A stretch of DNA of 64,000 bases, taken from NCBI RefSeq assembly GCF_002979555.1, contig NZ_PCOZ01000005.1:248001-312000 (forward strand), in the 5' to 3' direction. Positions 9,232-17,263 of this stretch are shown here, piece by piece (position 1 is the first letter of the stretch; each line of letters starts with the position of its first letter). This DNA comes from Pseudomonas sp. MYb60. Its GTDB lineage: Bacteria > Pseudomonadota > Gammaproteobacteria > Pseudomonadales > Pseudomonadaceae. The position numbers and the translations under genes are program-made. The notes beneath the pieces were generated by a model that saw only the letters and a list, made by a program, of their open reading frames with translations, did not search any database and was not told where the DNA came from.

Positions 9232-9246
9232 AATACGTCGCGTATT
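9232..9246. promoter_or_regulatory. Operator 1 of the PrtR-like repressor
   Basis: Perfect inverted repeat AATACG-TCG-CGTATT, 11 bp upstream of the repressor start codon. The spacing matches operator 2. Confidence 0.6.
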
Positions 9247-9290
9247 TTCCAGGGCAATAAACAGTTTGTAGTAATCCATAAAACGACATA

Positions 9291-9305
9291 AATACGATAC
9301 GTACT
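9291..9305. promoter_or_regulatory. Operator 2 of the PrtR-like repressor
   Basis: AATACG-ATA-CGTACT is a near copy of operator 1 with the same 6-3-6 layout, nearer the divergent small gene. Confidence 0.55.
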
Positions 9306-9352
9306 ATCATCGAACTTAAGGTTTTCAACACCCACACAGAGTACTGCCCCTA

Positions 9353-9703
9353 ATGACGACGAGCCCGCAGCTGCTGCCTGAAATACCGGTCAACGACGAA
9401 TTCAACGACATGCTCGGCAGCAGTGCTGCCCAACGTGCGCTGGATTATTACTTGAAAGAAAATGTATCGGCGCCCGTCGCACCGGCGGCCCTGTTCGCCA
9501 TCGACCCTGGCCTCAGCCAGGAGGAAGCCCTGGTGCACACTTCGGACTTGTTGCGCAGTGCAGCGGCCACCGCCTATGAATCAGCGAACAGCCATCAGGG
9601 CAACCAGCGCGACCTGGCGTTTTCAGTGGTGTATTTGATCGATATGGCGAAGGCCATGGTAGAGCGGTCGTTGCAGGCGCCAGCGGCTCAGGCAAACGGA
9701 TAA
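9353..9703 (+). CDS. Small DUF6124/DUF3077-like protein
   Basis: Encodes 116 aa, soluble, with no signal peptide or membrane segment. The pattern ALDYYL near the N-terminus, then HTSDLLRSAAATAYESAN and a C-terminal helix LAFSVVYLIDMAKAMVERSL, resembles the small helical proteins (DUF6124 or DUF3077 type) present in many copies in fluorescent pseudomonads. The role of that family is unknown to me. It is divergent from the PrtR-like repressor and shares its operator-bearing spacer, so it is likely repressed by it. Confidence 0.7.
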   Translation: MTTSPQLLPEIPVNDEFNDMLGSSAAQRALDYYLKENVSAPVAPAALFAIDPGLSQEEALVHTSDLLRSAAATAYESANSHQGNQRDLAFSVVYLIDMAKAMVERSLQAPAAQANG

Positions 9704-9746
9704 GCAGCGCAGAGAAAAAATATTTCTATCTGGCGGATAAAAACAT

Positions 9747-9776
9747 TTGACTTGCAAATGATAATGATTATTATTG
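9747..9776 (+). promoter_or_regulatory. Fur-controlled promoter of prrF
   Basis: TTGACT (9747-9752) and ATTATT (9770-9775) are spaced 17 bp apart. The spacer and -10 are overlaid by a Fur box, GATAATGATTATTATTG (9760-9776). This is the classic layout for iron repression. Confidence 0.85.
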
Positions 9777-9780
9777 TACC

Positions 9781-9896
9781 CAGCTGATCGCGAGATCAGT
9801 CGATAGACCAAGAGACCTTAGGTCGGACTCTTGGAATATCTCCTCATCAGGCTAATCACGGTTTTTGACCCGGCTCTTTGGCCGGGTCTTTTTTTT
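9781..9896 (+). ncRNA. prrF: PrrF iron-regulated small RNA
   Basis: About 116 nt. It begins with the CTGATCGCGAGATCAG hairpin and contains the conserved core TCCTCATCAGGCTAATCACG (9841-9860), which I recognise from P. aeruginosa PrrF1/PrrF2. It ends in a GACCCGGC/GCCGGGTC terminator with eight Ts. PrrF RNAs, made when iron is low, pair with mRNAs of iron-rich, dispensable proteins such as sodB, catalase and TCA enzymes. P. aeruginosa has two tandem copies; only one is present here. There is no heme-responsive PrrH-type second half. Confidence 0.93.
9867..9896 (+). terminator. prrF terminator
   Basis: Eight-bp stem GACCCGGC/GCCGGGTC followed by T8. From here to 10169 I see no further gene or clear signal. 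Confidence 0.9.
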
Positions 9897-10169
9897 GCCA
9901 GTTTTCCTGGCATGGCTTCAGGCTAATGAAGACTGTGTGTTGCTTGATGGCGCGCATGGTAGCAAAAGACCATATCGCAATGAAAGCCGCACGAACGCCC
10001 TGGCCCGGATCTTTGCGAAATAGCGCTTGAGAATCAATCTCATAGACCCTAAGCTGCGGACGCGTCATGGATGACGCCCCCCTCTCTCCCGCAACAATTT
10101 TGCCCCCAAGTCTGGCCTCACTCCTGTGTAAGATATCCGCCACACAATTCATACTCAGGCACCCAGACT

Positions 10170-11321
10170 ATGACCGTGGCCTTGACCTCCATTCGCATCA
10201 GCACCGACTTCGACAGTGGCAACATCCAGGTACTGGACGCCAGCGACGCTTATCAATTGCTGCTCGCGATCAAACCCGATACCCGCAGCCAACACTTCCA
10301 GTGGTTCCACTTCAAGGCCGAAGGCATGCACGTGGGCCACACCCACACCTTTCGCCTGAGCAACGCCGGCAAGTCTTCCTACAGCCATGCGTGGAGCGGC
10401 TACCAGGCGGTAGCGTCGTATGACCACATCAACTGGTTCCGTGTACCGACGCGCTTCGACGGCGAGATCCTGCACATCAGCCTCGAAACCCGTGAGAAAC
10501 ATGTGTGGTTTGCCTACTTCGAGCCTTACAGCCGCGAGCGCCATGACGGGCTGATCGAGCAAGCATTGAGCCGCGCGGGCACGCAGTTGCTGGCCACCGG
10601 CAAAAGTGTCGAAGGCCGTGGCATCCAGCTGCTTCGCCGCGGCAAAGGCGGTGAAGGCCGACGCAAGGTGTGGATCATCGCCCAGCAACATCCCGGCGAG
10701 CACATGGCCGAATGGTTCATGGAAGGCATCATCGAGCGCCTGCAGCAGGACGGCGACAGCGAGATGAAAGCACTGCTGAAAGTCGCCGACCTGTACCTGG
10801 TGCCCAACATGAATCCGGACGGTGCCTTCCACGGCCACCTGCGCACCAACGCCATGGGCCAGGACCTCAACCGGGCGTGGCAGAGCGCCAGCCAGGAGCT
10901 GAGCCCCGAGGTGCTGTTCGTTCAGCAGCAGATGGAAAAATACGGCGTGGACCTGTTCCTCGATATTCATGGCGACGAGGAAATCCCCTACGTATTCGCG
11001 GCCGCCTGTGAAGGCAATCCTGGCTACACGCCGCGCATCGAGGCCCTGGAGAAACACTTTCGGCGCCATTTGAGTGGGCTGACCCGCGACTTCCAGTCCA
11101 CCCACGGCTACACCCGCGACCTGCCTGGCGAAGCCAACATGACCCTGGCGTGCAATGCCGTGGGCGAACGATATGATTGCCTGTCACTGACCCTGGAAAT
11201 GCCCTTCAAGGACAACGACGACGCGCCGAACCCGCACACCGGCTGGTCCGGCAAGCGCTCGATGCAGTTAGGCAAGGATGTGCTGAGTACAGTGGCGGAT
11301 ATCGTCGGGCAGTTGCGCTAG
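10170..11321 (+). CDS. M14 zinc carboxypeptidase, cytosolic (AGBL/Nna1-like)
   Basis: Encodes 383 aa from the ATG at 10170 (MTVALTSI); upstream in-frame starts add an unlikely Pro-rich stretch. An N-terminal beta-sandwich of about 115 residues, typical of cytosolic carboxypeptidases, precedes the M14 catalytic domain. Zinc ligands are His174 and Glu177 in QQHPGEHMAEW and His267 in DIHGDEE. Glu343 in LTLEMPF is the likely catalytic acid. There is no signal peptide, so it acts in the cytosol. Natural substrates in bacteria are unknown. The stop overlaps that of the convergent HxlR gene. Confidence 0.9.
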   Translation: MTVALTSIRISTDFDSGNIQVLDASDAYQLLLAIKPDTRSQHFQWFHFKAEGMHVGHTHTFRLSNAGKSSYSHAWSGYQAVASYDHINWFRVPTRFDGEILHISLETREKHVWFAYFEPYSRERHDGLIEQALSRAGTQLLATGKSVEGRGIQLLRRGKGGEGRRKVWIIAQQHPGEHMAEWFMEGIIERLQQDGDSEMKALLKVADLYLVPNMNPDGAFHGHLRTNAMGQDLNRAWQSASQELSPEVLFVQQQMEKYGVDLFLDIHGDEEIPYVFAAACEGNPGYTPRIEALEKHFRRHLSGLTRDFQSTHGYTRDLPGEANMTLACNAVGERYDCLSLTLEMPFKDNDDAPNPHTGWSGKRSMQLGKDVLSTVADIVGQLR

Positions 11322-11770
11322 GCCGAGTCGGCCGCCACTCGCAGACAATCCTGCGGCCCCAGCACGCGGCCATCCGCCGAGCGCACTTGCAGCGCTCGCA
11401 GCGGCTGGCCCTGCTCGCGGTCCACCAGCACCGAATGCGCCTCCCCTGCCCCGTAGAAAAATCCCTCGCCCCACTGCCGCAAGCCGACAATCACGTTGAA
11501 CAGGCCCAGGCCCTTTTCCGTCAGCGCATATTCCTGATACGCGCTGCCATCCGACGCTGGCACGACTGCCAACACCCCATGACTGACCAAGCTGCGCAAG
11601 CGCGCCGACAGAATATTCTTGGCCATTCCCAGGTTGCGCTGAAACTCGCCAAAACGCCGGATGCCGTCAAACGCATCGCGAATGATCAACAACGACCAGC
11701 CATCACCAATGGCCTCCAGTGACCGCGCCACCGGGCATTCGGCGCCTTCAAAGCGCGTGAGCTTGACCAT
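11318..11770 (-). CDS. HxlR-family transcriptional regulator
   Basis: Encodes 150 aa from MVKLTRFEGAECPVARSL; a longer frame starting at 11821 runs through the promoter. HxlR-type winged helix features are the Cys near the N-terminus (ECPV), GDGWSLLIIRDAFDGIRRF, FGEFQRNLGMAKNILSARLR and a YALTEKG wing. The conserved Cys can sense reactive species in related proteins. It is divergent from an MFS gene and is its likely regulator, with an inverted repeat in the spacer. Confidence 0.9.
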   Translation of the reverse strand: MVKLTRFEGAECPVARSLEAIGDGWSLLIIRDAFDGIRRFGEFQRNLGMAKNILSARLRSLVSHGVLAVVPASDGSAYQEYALTEKGLGLFNVIVGLRQWGEGFFYGAGEAHSVLVDREQGQPLRALQVRSADGRVLGPQDCLRVAADSA

Positions 11771-11832
11771 GATCCAGACCCGCCTTCCAACCAATGTGGT
11801 TGCAATATAAAACCGGAACATCTAGCGTACAA

Positions 11833-11853
11833 CTGGTTTCATTTCAAAACCAG
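11833..11853. promoter_or_regulatory. Candidate HxlR operator before the MFS gene
   Basis: Inverted repeat CTGGTTT-N7-AAACCAG, 15 bp upstream of the MFS start codon and within the divergent spacer. Confidence 0.5.
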
Positions 11854-11868
11854 AATAGGGTATTGCCC

Positions 11869-13143
11869 ATGTCGTCTTCCCCCCTGAGCGGTGCCGTGGT
11901 GCTGTTGTTCGCCATTGCCTGCGGCCTGTCGGTGGCCAATGTCTACTATGCCCAGCCTTTGCTCGACGCCATGGCCGATACGTTCGCCATCGATCACGCC
12001 ACCGTTGGCATCATCATCACGCTGACCCAGGTCGGCTACGGCATCGGCCTGTTGCTGCTGGTGCCGCTGGGCGACTTGCTCAACCGCCGGCGCCTGATCG
12101 TCACCCAACTGTTGCTGTCCAGCGTGGCAGTTCTGATCGTGGCGCTGTCGTCCAATGCCCTCTGGCTACTGACCGGCATGTTGCTCACCGGTTTGCTGGC
12201 GGTCGTCGCCCAAGTGCTGGTGGCATTCGCCGCCCACCTGGCAGCGCCAGCACAACGCGGGCACGTGGTGGGGCTGGTCACCAGCGGCATCGTCGTCGGC
12301 CTGCTGCTGGCCCGCTCCGTCGCGGGGGTGATGGCCGACCTCGCCGGCTGGCGCTCGGTGTACCTGCTGTCGGCAGGGCTCACACTGCTGATGGCCGTCC
12401 TGCTCTGGCGTGTACTGCCATCCACCGAAACGCAGCGGGTCGCCGGCACCTATGCTGCGCTGATCCGCTCGGTCTTCAACCTGTTCACCCAAGAGAAAGT
12501 CCTGCGCGACCGTGCGGTACTGGCCATGCTGATCTTCGCCGCTGGCACCGTGCTGTGGACCCCGTTGGTGCTGCCTTTGAGCACGCCGCCTCTGTCTCTT
12601 TCCCACACGCAAATCGGCCTGTTCGGACTTGCCGGCGCTGCCGGTGCCCTCGGCGCCCTGCGTGCCGGGCGTCTGGCCGACCAGGGTTTCGGTCAATGGA
12701 CCAGTGGCGTCGCGCTGCTGCTGATGCTGTTGTCGTGGATCGCCATCGGTTTTACCCAATCATCGTTATGGGCGTTGCTGCTGGGGGTGATCGTCTTCGA
12801 CCTCGGCCTGCAAGCCGTGCATGTCACCAGCCAGAGCCTGATCTACGCCGTGCGCCCCGACGCACAAAGCCGGCTGGTGGCCGGCTACATGCTGTTCTAC
12901 TCGGTGGGCAGTGCCGCGGGCTCGGTGAGCGCCACCGCGGTGTATGCCTGGGCAGGCTGGATCGGCGTGTGTGGCCTGGGCGCCACGATCAACCTGCTGG
13001 CGCTGATCTACTGGCGGGCCACACTGCCAACCGGGCCGACCTCAGTCCCGGGTGCCGGTCATGCTTTGCAGCACGCCGTCGCGACGAATCAGCCCGTGGA
13101 ACAAGGCCGCCGCCAAGTGCAGCAACACCGTCAGGAACAGTAG
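11869..13143 (+). CDS. MFS transporter (drug/metabolite efflux type)
   Basis: Encodes 424 aa from MSSSPLSGAVVL; the upstream frame to 11794 lies in the operator region. About 12 hydrophobic helices are visible. The first-loop motif GDLLNRRRLIV matches the MFS motif A, and the N-terminal SVANVYYAQPLLD is typical of a widespread Pseudomonas efflux subfamily. The substrate is unknown; control by the adjacent HxlR protein is inferred. The last 34 codons, Gln-rich and not membrane-like, overlap the 3' end of the convergent cytochrome b561 gene by 102 bp, so the tail may be a read-through extension. Confidence 0.88.
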   Translation: MSSSPLSGAVVLLFAIACGLSVANVYYAQPLLDAMADTFAIDHATVGIIITLTQVGYGIGLLLLVPLGDLLNRRRLIVTQLLLSSVAVLIVALSSNALWLLTGMLLTGLLAVVAQVLVAFAAHLAAPAQRGHVVGLVTSGIVVGLLLARSVAGVMADLAGWRSVYLLSAGLTLLMAVLLWRVLPSTETQRVAGTYAALIRSVFNLFTQEKVLRDRAVLAMLIFAAGTVLWTPLVLPLSTPPLSLSHTQIGLFGLAGAAGALGALRAGRLADQGFGQWTSGVALLLMLLSWIAIGFTQSSLWALLLGVIVFDLGLQAVHVTSQSLIYAVRPDAQSRLVAGYMLFYSVGSAAGSVSATAVYAWAGWIGVCGLGATINLLALIYWRATLPTGPTSVPGAGHALQHAVATNQPVEQGRRQVQQHRQEQ

Positions 13144-13581
13144 ATACGCGAGATACCCGTGGGCCTTGCGCAGCACCGCGAACAACGGCGCATTGGCCCC
13201 CACCAGCGCCGGCAACTGCACCGAGCTGCTGAGCATCACCGGGTCACCCGCGGCTGAAATCATCGCCCAGCCCAGCAACGGCAACACCAGCATCAAGCCG
13301 TACAACAGCAGATGCGAAGCCTTGGCCGCCAGCACTTGCCACGCCGGCAAATCGGCGGGCAGTGGCGGTTGGCGTGTGGAAAAACGCACCGCCAACCGCA
13401 CGATCACCAATGCCAGAATCGCAATCCCAAGGGGTTTGTGCAGGTGGATCAGCCATTCATGGCGCTCTGAAACCGACGCCGCCAGGCCCGCGCCGATAAA
13501 CAGCATCGCGATGACCATCAGCGCCATCAACCAGTGCAGCAGGCGCGCCAGAGGTGCGAAAAACCGAGGTTGGCCATTCAT
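13042..13581 (-). CDS. Cytochrome b561 family protein
   Basis: Encodes 179 aa with four transmembrane helices. Heme-ligand histidines are in the usual places: LLHWLMALMV (helix 1), LHKPLGI (helix 2), SHLLLYGLM (helix 3) and HGYLAYLLFLTVLLHLAAALFH in the last helix. It moves electrons across or within the inner membrane. It is coupled to the catalase gene through an ATGA overlap at 13578-13581. Pairing of a b561 with this catalase type is common in proteobacteria. It belongs to the ECF-controlled unit. Confidence 0.92.
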   Translation of the reverse strand: MNGQPRFFAPLARLLHWLMALMVIAMLFIGAGLAASVSERHEWLIHLHKPLGIAILALVIVRLAVRFSTRQPPLPADLPAWQVLAAKASHLLLYGLMLVLPLLGWAMISAAGDPVMLSSSVQLPALVGANAPLFAVLRKAHGYLAYLLFLTVLLHLAAALFHGLIRRDGVLQSMTGTRD

Positions 13582-14660
13582 GGTTTCGACTCCTGGTGAG
13601 CACTGTGCAGTGGGCTGACTTCACCGGCGCGGCGCAGGTACGAGCTGGCATACGCCGCCGAACGTGCAGCCAGCAGCGGGTCATTGGAGGCTTCGATGCC
13701 GCTGGGCAGGATCAGCGGATCGAAGTTGATGTCACGGCAATCGCCATCGGCCTGGGGTTGGCTGCTTTGCACAACCAAAGTGCCGGCGTTGACGACCTTG
13801 TGCTCGCCCGCCCAGGGCTTGCTCGCGTCGTCCAGCGGATCGCCGGGATTGGCCAGAGTCATGCTCAACTGCCAGCGCAGCGGCCCTTCGGCCAGTCGTT
13901 GGAGCAAGTCTTTCTCAAGAAAATCCGCTTCGGCCGGCGCACTGGCGCCCGCGCCATCCTGGCTTAGAGGCACGACGCCCCACCGCACGGCCTGGCGTTT
14001 GCCATCGGTGCCCACCAGGTAAAACGCGTTGATGCCATTGTAGGTTTCGGTCGCGTAACTGGCCGAAGGCTTGGCGGTCTTGACCCACGCCAGAAACGGC
14101 GCAGTCTCGGGATGGGCGGCAAAAAATGCCGGCATGCTGGCCGGGTTGGGCTTGCCGGTGGCCGGGTCCGGGGCTCCCGCCTTGAGCAATTGATAGAACG
14201 CCTCGGGTGTGCCCACTGGAAACACCGGCATGCTGTTCATGCCGGTGCGCCATTGCTGGCCGTTGGCCTGGTTGAACTGCACGGCAAAACTGCGGATCGG
14301 CACGCTGCTGTCCGGGGCATAGGGGTTGCCACTGGGCAGCGCGAAACGTCCGATGATCGGGGTTTTCGCGGCGCTGAACACCTGGGCACCGGAATAGGCG
14401 CGGGCCTCGGCACTGCTCTCGAAATACCCCGCCACGCAAACACCCTTGGCATGGTTGCGGCGGAAACCCGGGTGCACGCCGTTATTGGTTTCCAGCGCAT
14501 TGACCAGGGTTTTCGGGCGCAGGCGCTGTGGGTCGAGGGTGCCGTTGACGTAGGCAAAAGCCCCCGCCGCAACCGCAACCACAGCACCGATACCGGCGAG
14601 GCGCGCGATCAGGCTCGCAGTGCTCAACGGAGGACGGGGCGGTGATGAGTGATCTACCAT
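13578..14660 (-). CDS. Membrane-anchored catalase-family peroxidase (SrpA-like)
   Basis: Encodes 360 aa. An N-terminal hydrophobic anchor (about 15-40) puts the enzyme on the periplasmic side. A compact catalase core follows: the distal His is in GFRRNHAKGVC, the NPYAPD and IRSFAVQF segments are conserved, and the proximal heme Tyr region lies near the C-terminus (RSAAYASSYLRR). At this size it is a minimal catalase, with peroxidase rather than full catalase activity in known relatives. GGAG precedes the ATG. An ECF-type promoter lies about 55-80 bp upstream. Confidence 0.88.
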   Translation of the reverse strand: MVDHSSPPRPPLSTASLIARLAGIGAVVAVAAGAFAYVNGTLDPQRLRPKTLVNALETNNGVHPGFRRNHAKGVCVAGYFESSAEARAYSGAQVFSAAKTPIIGRFALPSGNPYAPDSSVPIRSFAVQFNQANGQQWRTGMNSMPVFPVGTPEAFYQLLKAGAPDPATGKPNPASMPAFFAAHPETAPFLAWVKTAKPSASYATETYNGINAFYLVGTDGKRQAVRWGVVPLSQDGAGASAPAEADFLEKDLLQRLAEGPLRWQLSMTLANPGDPLDDASKPWAGEHKVVNAGTLVVQSSQPQADGDCRDINFDPLILPSGIEASNDPLLAARSAAYASSYLRRAGEVSPLHSAHQESKP

Positions 14661-14714
14661 GAAGAAACTCCAGGGCCAGGGGCCTTAGGGTGAAACATAA
14701 GGTCGGAGCATTAG

Positions 14715-14739
14715 GACGAACGCCACGTCGCTCTATTCC
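14715..14739 (-). promoter_or_regulatory. ECF sigma promoter driving catalase-b561
   Basis: On the minus strand, GGAATA (14739-14734) is followed after 15 bp by CGTC (14718-14715). It is identical in motif and spacing to the promoter facing the sigma factor. The predicted leader is about 46 nt. Confidence 0.75.
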
Positions 14740-14767
14740 CAGGTGATGGATTTATTTTTCGTAGTCT

Positions 14768-14792
14768 GGAATAACCCTTAACGTCGGACGTC
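14768..14792 (+). promoter_or_regulatory. ECF sigma promoter driving the sigma/anti-sigma pair
   Basis: GGAATA (14768-14773), 15 bp, then CGTC (14789-14792). This implies positive autoregulation of the ECF gene, with a short leader of about 27 nt to the ATG at 14828. Confidence 0.75.
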
Positions 14793-14827
14793 TCCCTAGT
14801 CCCAACACCGTGACCTGCCCGACCACC

Positions 14828-15334
14828 ATGCACGCACTCGACGAACCGTTACGCGAACTCATCCCCAGGCTACGGCGCTTTGCCGTGTCCCTGACCCGTA
14901 ACGCCAGCAGTGCCGACGACCTGGTGCAATCGACGCTGGAGCGCGCCCTCACCCATTGGGGCGACAAACGCGTCGAAGGTGATTTGCGCGCGTGGCTGTT
15001 CTCGATCCTCTACCGCCAGTTCCTCGACGCGCACCGGCGCACCCGGCGCTATGCCCGCATGCTGGAGTTCTTTACCGGCCGTGACGATGCGCAGCCTTCG
15101 GTGGAGCGCACGGTGATCGCCCAATCGACCCTGCAAGCCTTCGATCAACTCAACACCGAGCAACGCGCGCTGCTGCTGTGGGTGTCGGTCGAAGGCCTGA
15201 GCTACAAGGAAGTTGCCGACATCCTCGACGTGCCCATCGGTACCGTGATGTCGCGCCTGTCCCGCGCGCGCCAGGCCCTGCGTCAACTCAGTGATGGCGA
15301 AATCGCCAGCCCTTCCCTGCGGATACTCAAATGA
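14828..15334 (+). CDS. ECF-family RNA polymerase sigma factor
   Basis: Encodes 168 aa from the ATG at 14828; a GTG at 14810 would add six residues, and neither has a clear ribosome site. Sigma region 2 (about 10-75, with SSADDLVQSTLERAL and LRAWLFSILYRQFLDAHR) and region 4 (about 108-155, with LLLWVSVEGLSYKEVADILD and IGTVMSRLSRAR) are present; region 3 is absent, as in ECF factors. The stop overlaps the anti-sigma start. The shared promoter motif suggests it transcribes itself and the divergent catalase-b561 unit. Confidence 0.93.
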   Translation: MHALDEPLRELIPRLRRFAVSLTRNASSADDLVQSTLERALTHWGDKRVEGDLRAWLFSILYRQFLDAHRRTRRYARMLEFFTGRDDAQPSVERTVIAQSTLQAFDQLNTEQRALLLWVSVEGLSYKEVADILDVPIGTVMSRLSRARQALRQLSDGEIASPSLRILK

Positions 15335-16068
15335 TCAGCCTGCCCCCCAGCGAACGCGATTTGCATGCCTACGTCGATCACCAATTGCTGGAGAGTGATC
15401 GCCGCAGGCTCGAAACCTACCTGGCCTCGCACCCGGACATCGCCGCCCAGGTCCACGCCTGGCAGCAGGATGCCCAAGCCTTGCGCGCGGCCCTCGGCGG
15501 TGCGCTGCAACAACCGGCCAACCCGGACCTGGATCCGGCGCTGATTCGACAGCGCATCAAACACCAGTCTCGCCGCCACTTCGCCACCGCAGCCGTACTG
15601 GTGCTGGCCGTGAGCCTCGGTGGCCTGGGCGGCTGGCACGCCCGTGAAGCTACCCAAACGCCGCTGCTGCCGATGGCCGATGCGATGCAGGCCTATCGCC
15701 TGTTTGCCCAGGACGGCATCATGCCCGCCGATTACCAGGCCCAGGGCAGCGGCAATATGCAGGCCTGGCTCGACCGCTATTTCAACCAGGCCCATCGCCT
15801 GCCGGATCTTAGCGCTGCGGGGTTCAAACCCGTGAGCGGACGCCTGCTCACCACCGACCAGGGTGCGGCGGCGATGGTGCTGTACGAAGACCCCCAGGGC
15901 CGGCGCATCAGCTTCTACATCCGCCCGCCGGGCCCGGACAACGGTTTCCTGCCCAGAGGCAGCCGCAGTGCCGATGGCCTGCAGGCCGAGTACTGGTCCG
16001 GCAGCGGCTACAACTATGCGATGGTCCGCCCCGTCGATCAGGCCAGCCCGACATTGCAGGCATTCTGA
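15331..16068 (+). CDS. Transmembrane anti-sigma factor
   Basis: Encodes 245 aa. The N-terminal cytoplasmic part has the anti-sigma pattern DLHAYVDHQLLESDRRRLET and a helix bundle to about 85. One membrane helix (FATAAVLVLAVSLGGLGGW, about 84-102) follows, then a periplasmic domain of about 140 residues. The start overlaps the sigma stop as ATGA. It should hold the ECF factor at the membrane until a periplasmic signal, plausibly oxidative, releases it. The signal is inferred from the catalase target. Confidence 0.9.
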   Translation: MISLPPSERDLHAYVDHQLLESDRRRLETYLASHPDIAAQVHAWQQDAQALRAALGGALQQPANPDLDPALIRQRIKHQSRRHFATAAVLVLAVSLGGLGGWHAREATQTPLLPMADAMQAYRLFAQDGIMPADYQAQGSGNMQAWLDRYFNQAHRLPDLSAAGFKPVSGRLLTTDQGAAAMVLYEDPQGRRISFYIRPPGPDNGFLPRGSRSADGLQAEYWSGSGYNYAMVRPVDQASPTLQAF

Positions 16069-16129
16069 TTGGTCAAATCGCGGCCAGCGCCCTAAAGTGA
16101 GCAACCACTGAGAAACAGAGTGATTTGCC

Positions 16130-17224
16130 TTGGCCGCGTTTTCCCTGATTCGTCGCCTGCTCGGTAAAAAAACCGACACCCTCGACGACTCATCCATCCC
16201 ATCGTTCTTTCAGAAAAAAGCTGAGCAGCAAGGCTATACCCTCAGCGCCGGCCAAACCCGGGCGATCGCCGCCATGGCCCGCGAAACCCGGCACCTGCTC
16301 GCCGGCCAGCCGACGCGCAGCCTGTACCTGCACGGCCCAGTGGGGCGCGGCAAAAGCTGGTTGCTGGACGGTTTTTTCCAGGCCTTGCCCGTAGTGAATA
16401 AACAGCGCGTGCACTTCCACGATTTTTTCGCTGCGCTGCACCGGGGCATGTTCCAGCATCGTGAGTACGACGACGCCCTGGCGGTGACCCTCGATGAATT
16501 GCTGACGGGCTGCCAAGTGCTGTGCTTCGACGAATTCCATGTGCATGACATCGGCGACGCCATGCTGATCACGCGGCTGTTCAAGGCCCTGTTCCACCGC
16601 GGTGTGCTGGTGCTGGTGACCTCCAACTACGCGCCGCAAGGCTTGCTGCCCAACCCCCTGTACCACGAACGTTTCAAGCCTGTGATCGACTTGATCGCCG
16701 CGCGCATGGACGTACTGGAAGTCAGCTCGCCCCAGGATTTTCGCAGCCTGGCCCAGGCCCACAGCACCCAGCGTTTCACCCGCGGGCACTACCTGTGGCC
16801 AGGCGACAGCGCTCAGCGTGAAGCCTTCGACCTGCCCGCAGCGGATTGCCCTCCGCAGTCGCTGACCGTCGGCAACCGCCAATTGGTCTGCCGCCGCCAA
16901 CACCTGCGCAGCATCGCGTTCAGCTTCAATGACCTGTGCCAACAACTCACCGCGGTGATGGACTACTTGCTGCTGTGCCAGGATTTCGACCACTGGATCA
17001 TCGACGGCCTGCCCTACCTGGCGGACTGCCCGATTGCCGTGCAGCAGCGCTTCATCAACCTGGTGGACGTGCTCTACGACCGCGACAAATACCTGATCCT
17101 GATTGGCGACCGGCCCCTTGCCGAATTGCTCGCCGGCCAGGCCATCGACCTCGCCCGCACCGCCAGCCGCCTGGGCCAGTTGCAGCATGCGAACCCGCAA
17201 CCTCTGCCCGACCCGGTATCATAA
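16130..17224 (+). CDS. AFG1-like ATPase, ZapE family
   Basis: Encodes 364 aa. The start is a TTG at 16130, as no ATG lies in frame before the nucleotide-binding core; the N-terminus is uncertain. Walker A is GPVGRGKS (about 69-76), Walker B is LCFDEFHVHD, and the sensor region is VLVTSNYAPQGLLPN. The AFG1/ZapE signature, with the late CDWIIDGLPYL-like segment, is present. ZapE associates with the division ring; AFG1 proteins act in membrane protein quality control. Pseudomonas carries more than one such ATPase, so this may be a paralog of zapE proper. Confidence 0.85.
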   Translation: MAAFSLIRRLLGKKTDTLDDSSIPSFFQKKAEQQGYTLSAGQTRAIAAMARETRHLLAGQPTRSLYLHGPVGRGKSWLLDGFFQALPVVNKQRVHFHDFFAALHRGMFQHREYDDALAVTLDELLTGCQVLCFDEFHVHDIGDAMLITRLFKALFHRGVLVLVTSNYAPQGLLPNPLYHERFKPVIDLIAARMDVLEVSSPQDFRSLAQAHSTQRFTRGHYLWPGDSAQREAFDLPAADCPPQSLTVGNRQLVCRRQHLRSIAFSFNDLCQQLTAVMDYLLLCQDFDHWIIDGLPYLADCPIAVQQRFINLVDVLYDRDKYLILIGDRPLAELLAGQAIDLARTASRLGQLQHANPQPLPDPVS

Positions 17225-17263
17225 GCGCCATCTACGCCTTCTAGCCGAGTGACCGCGCCGTTC

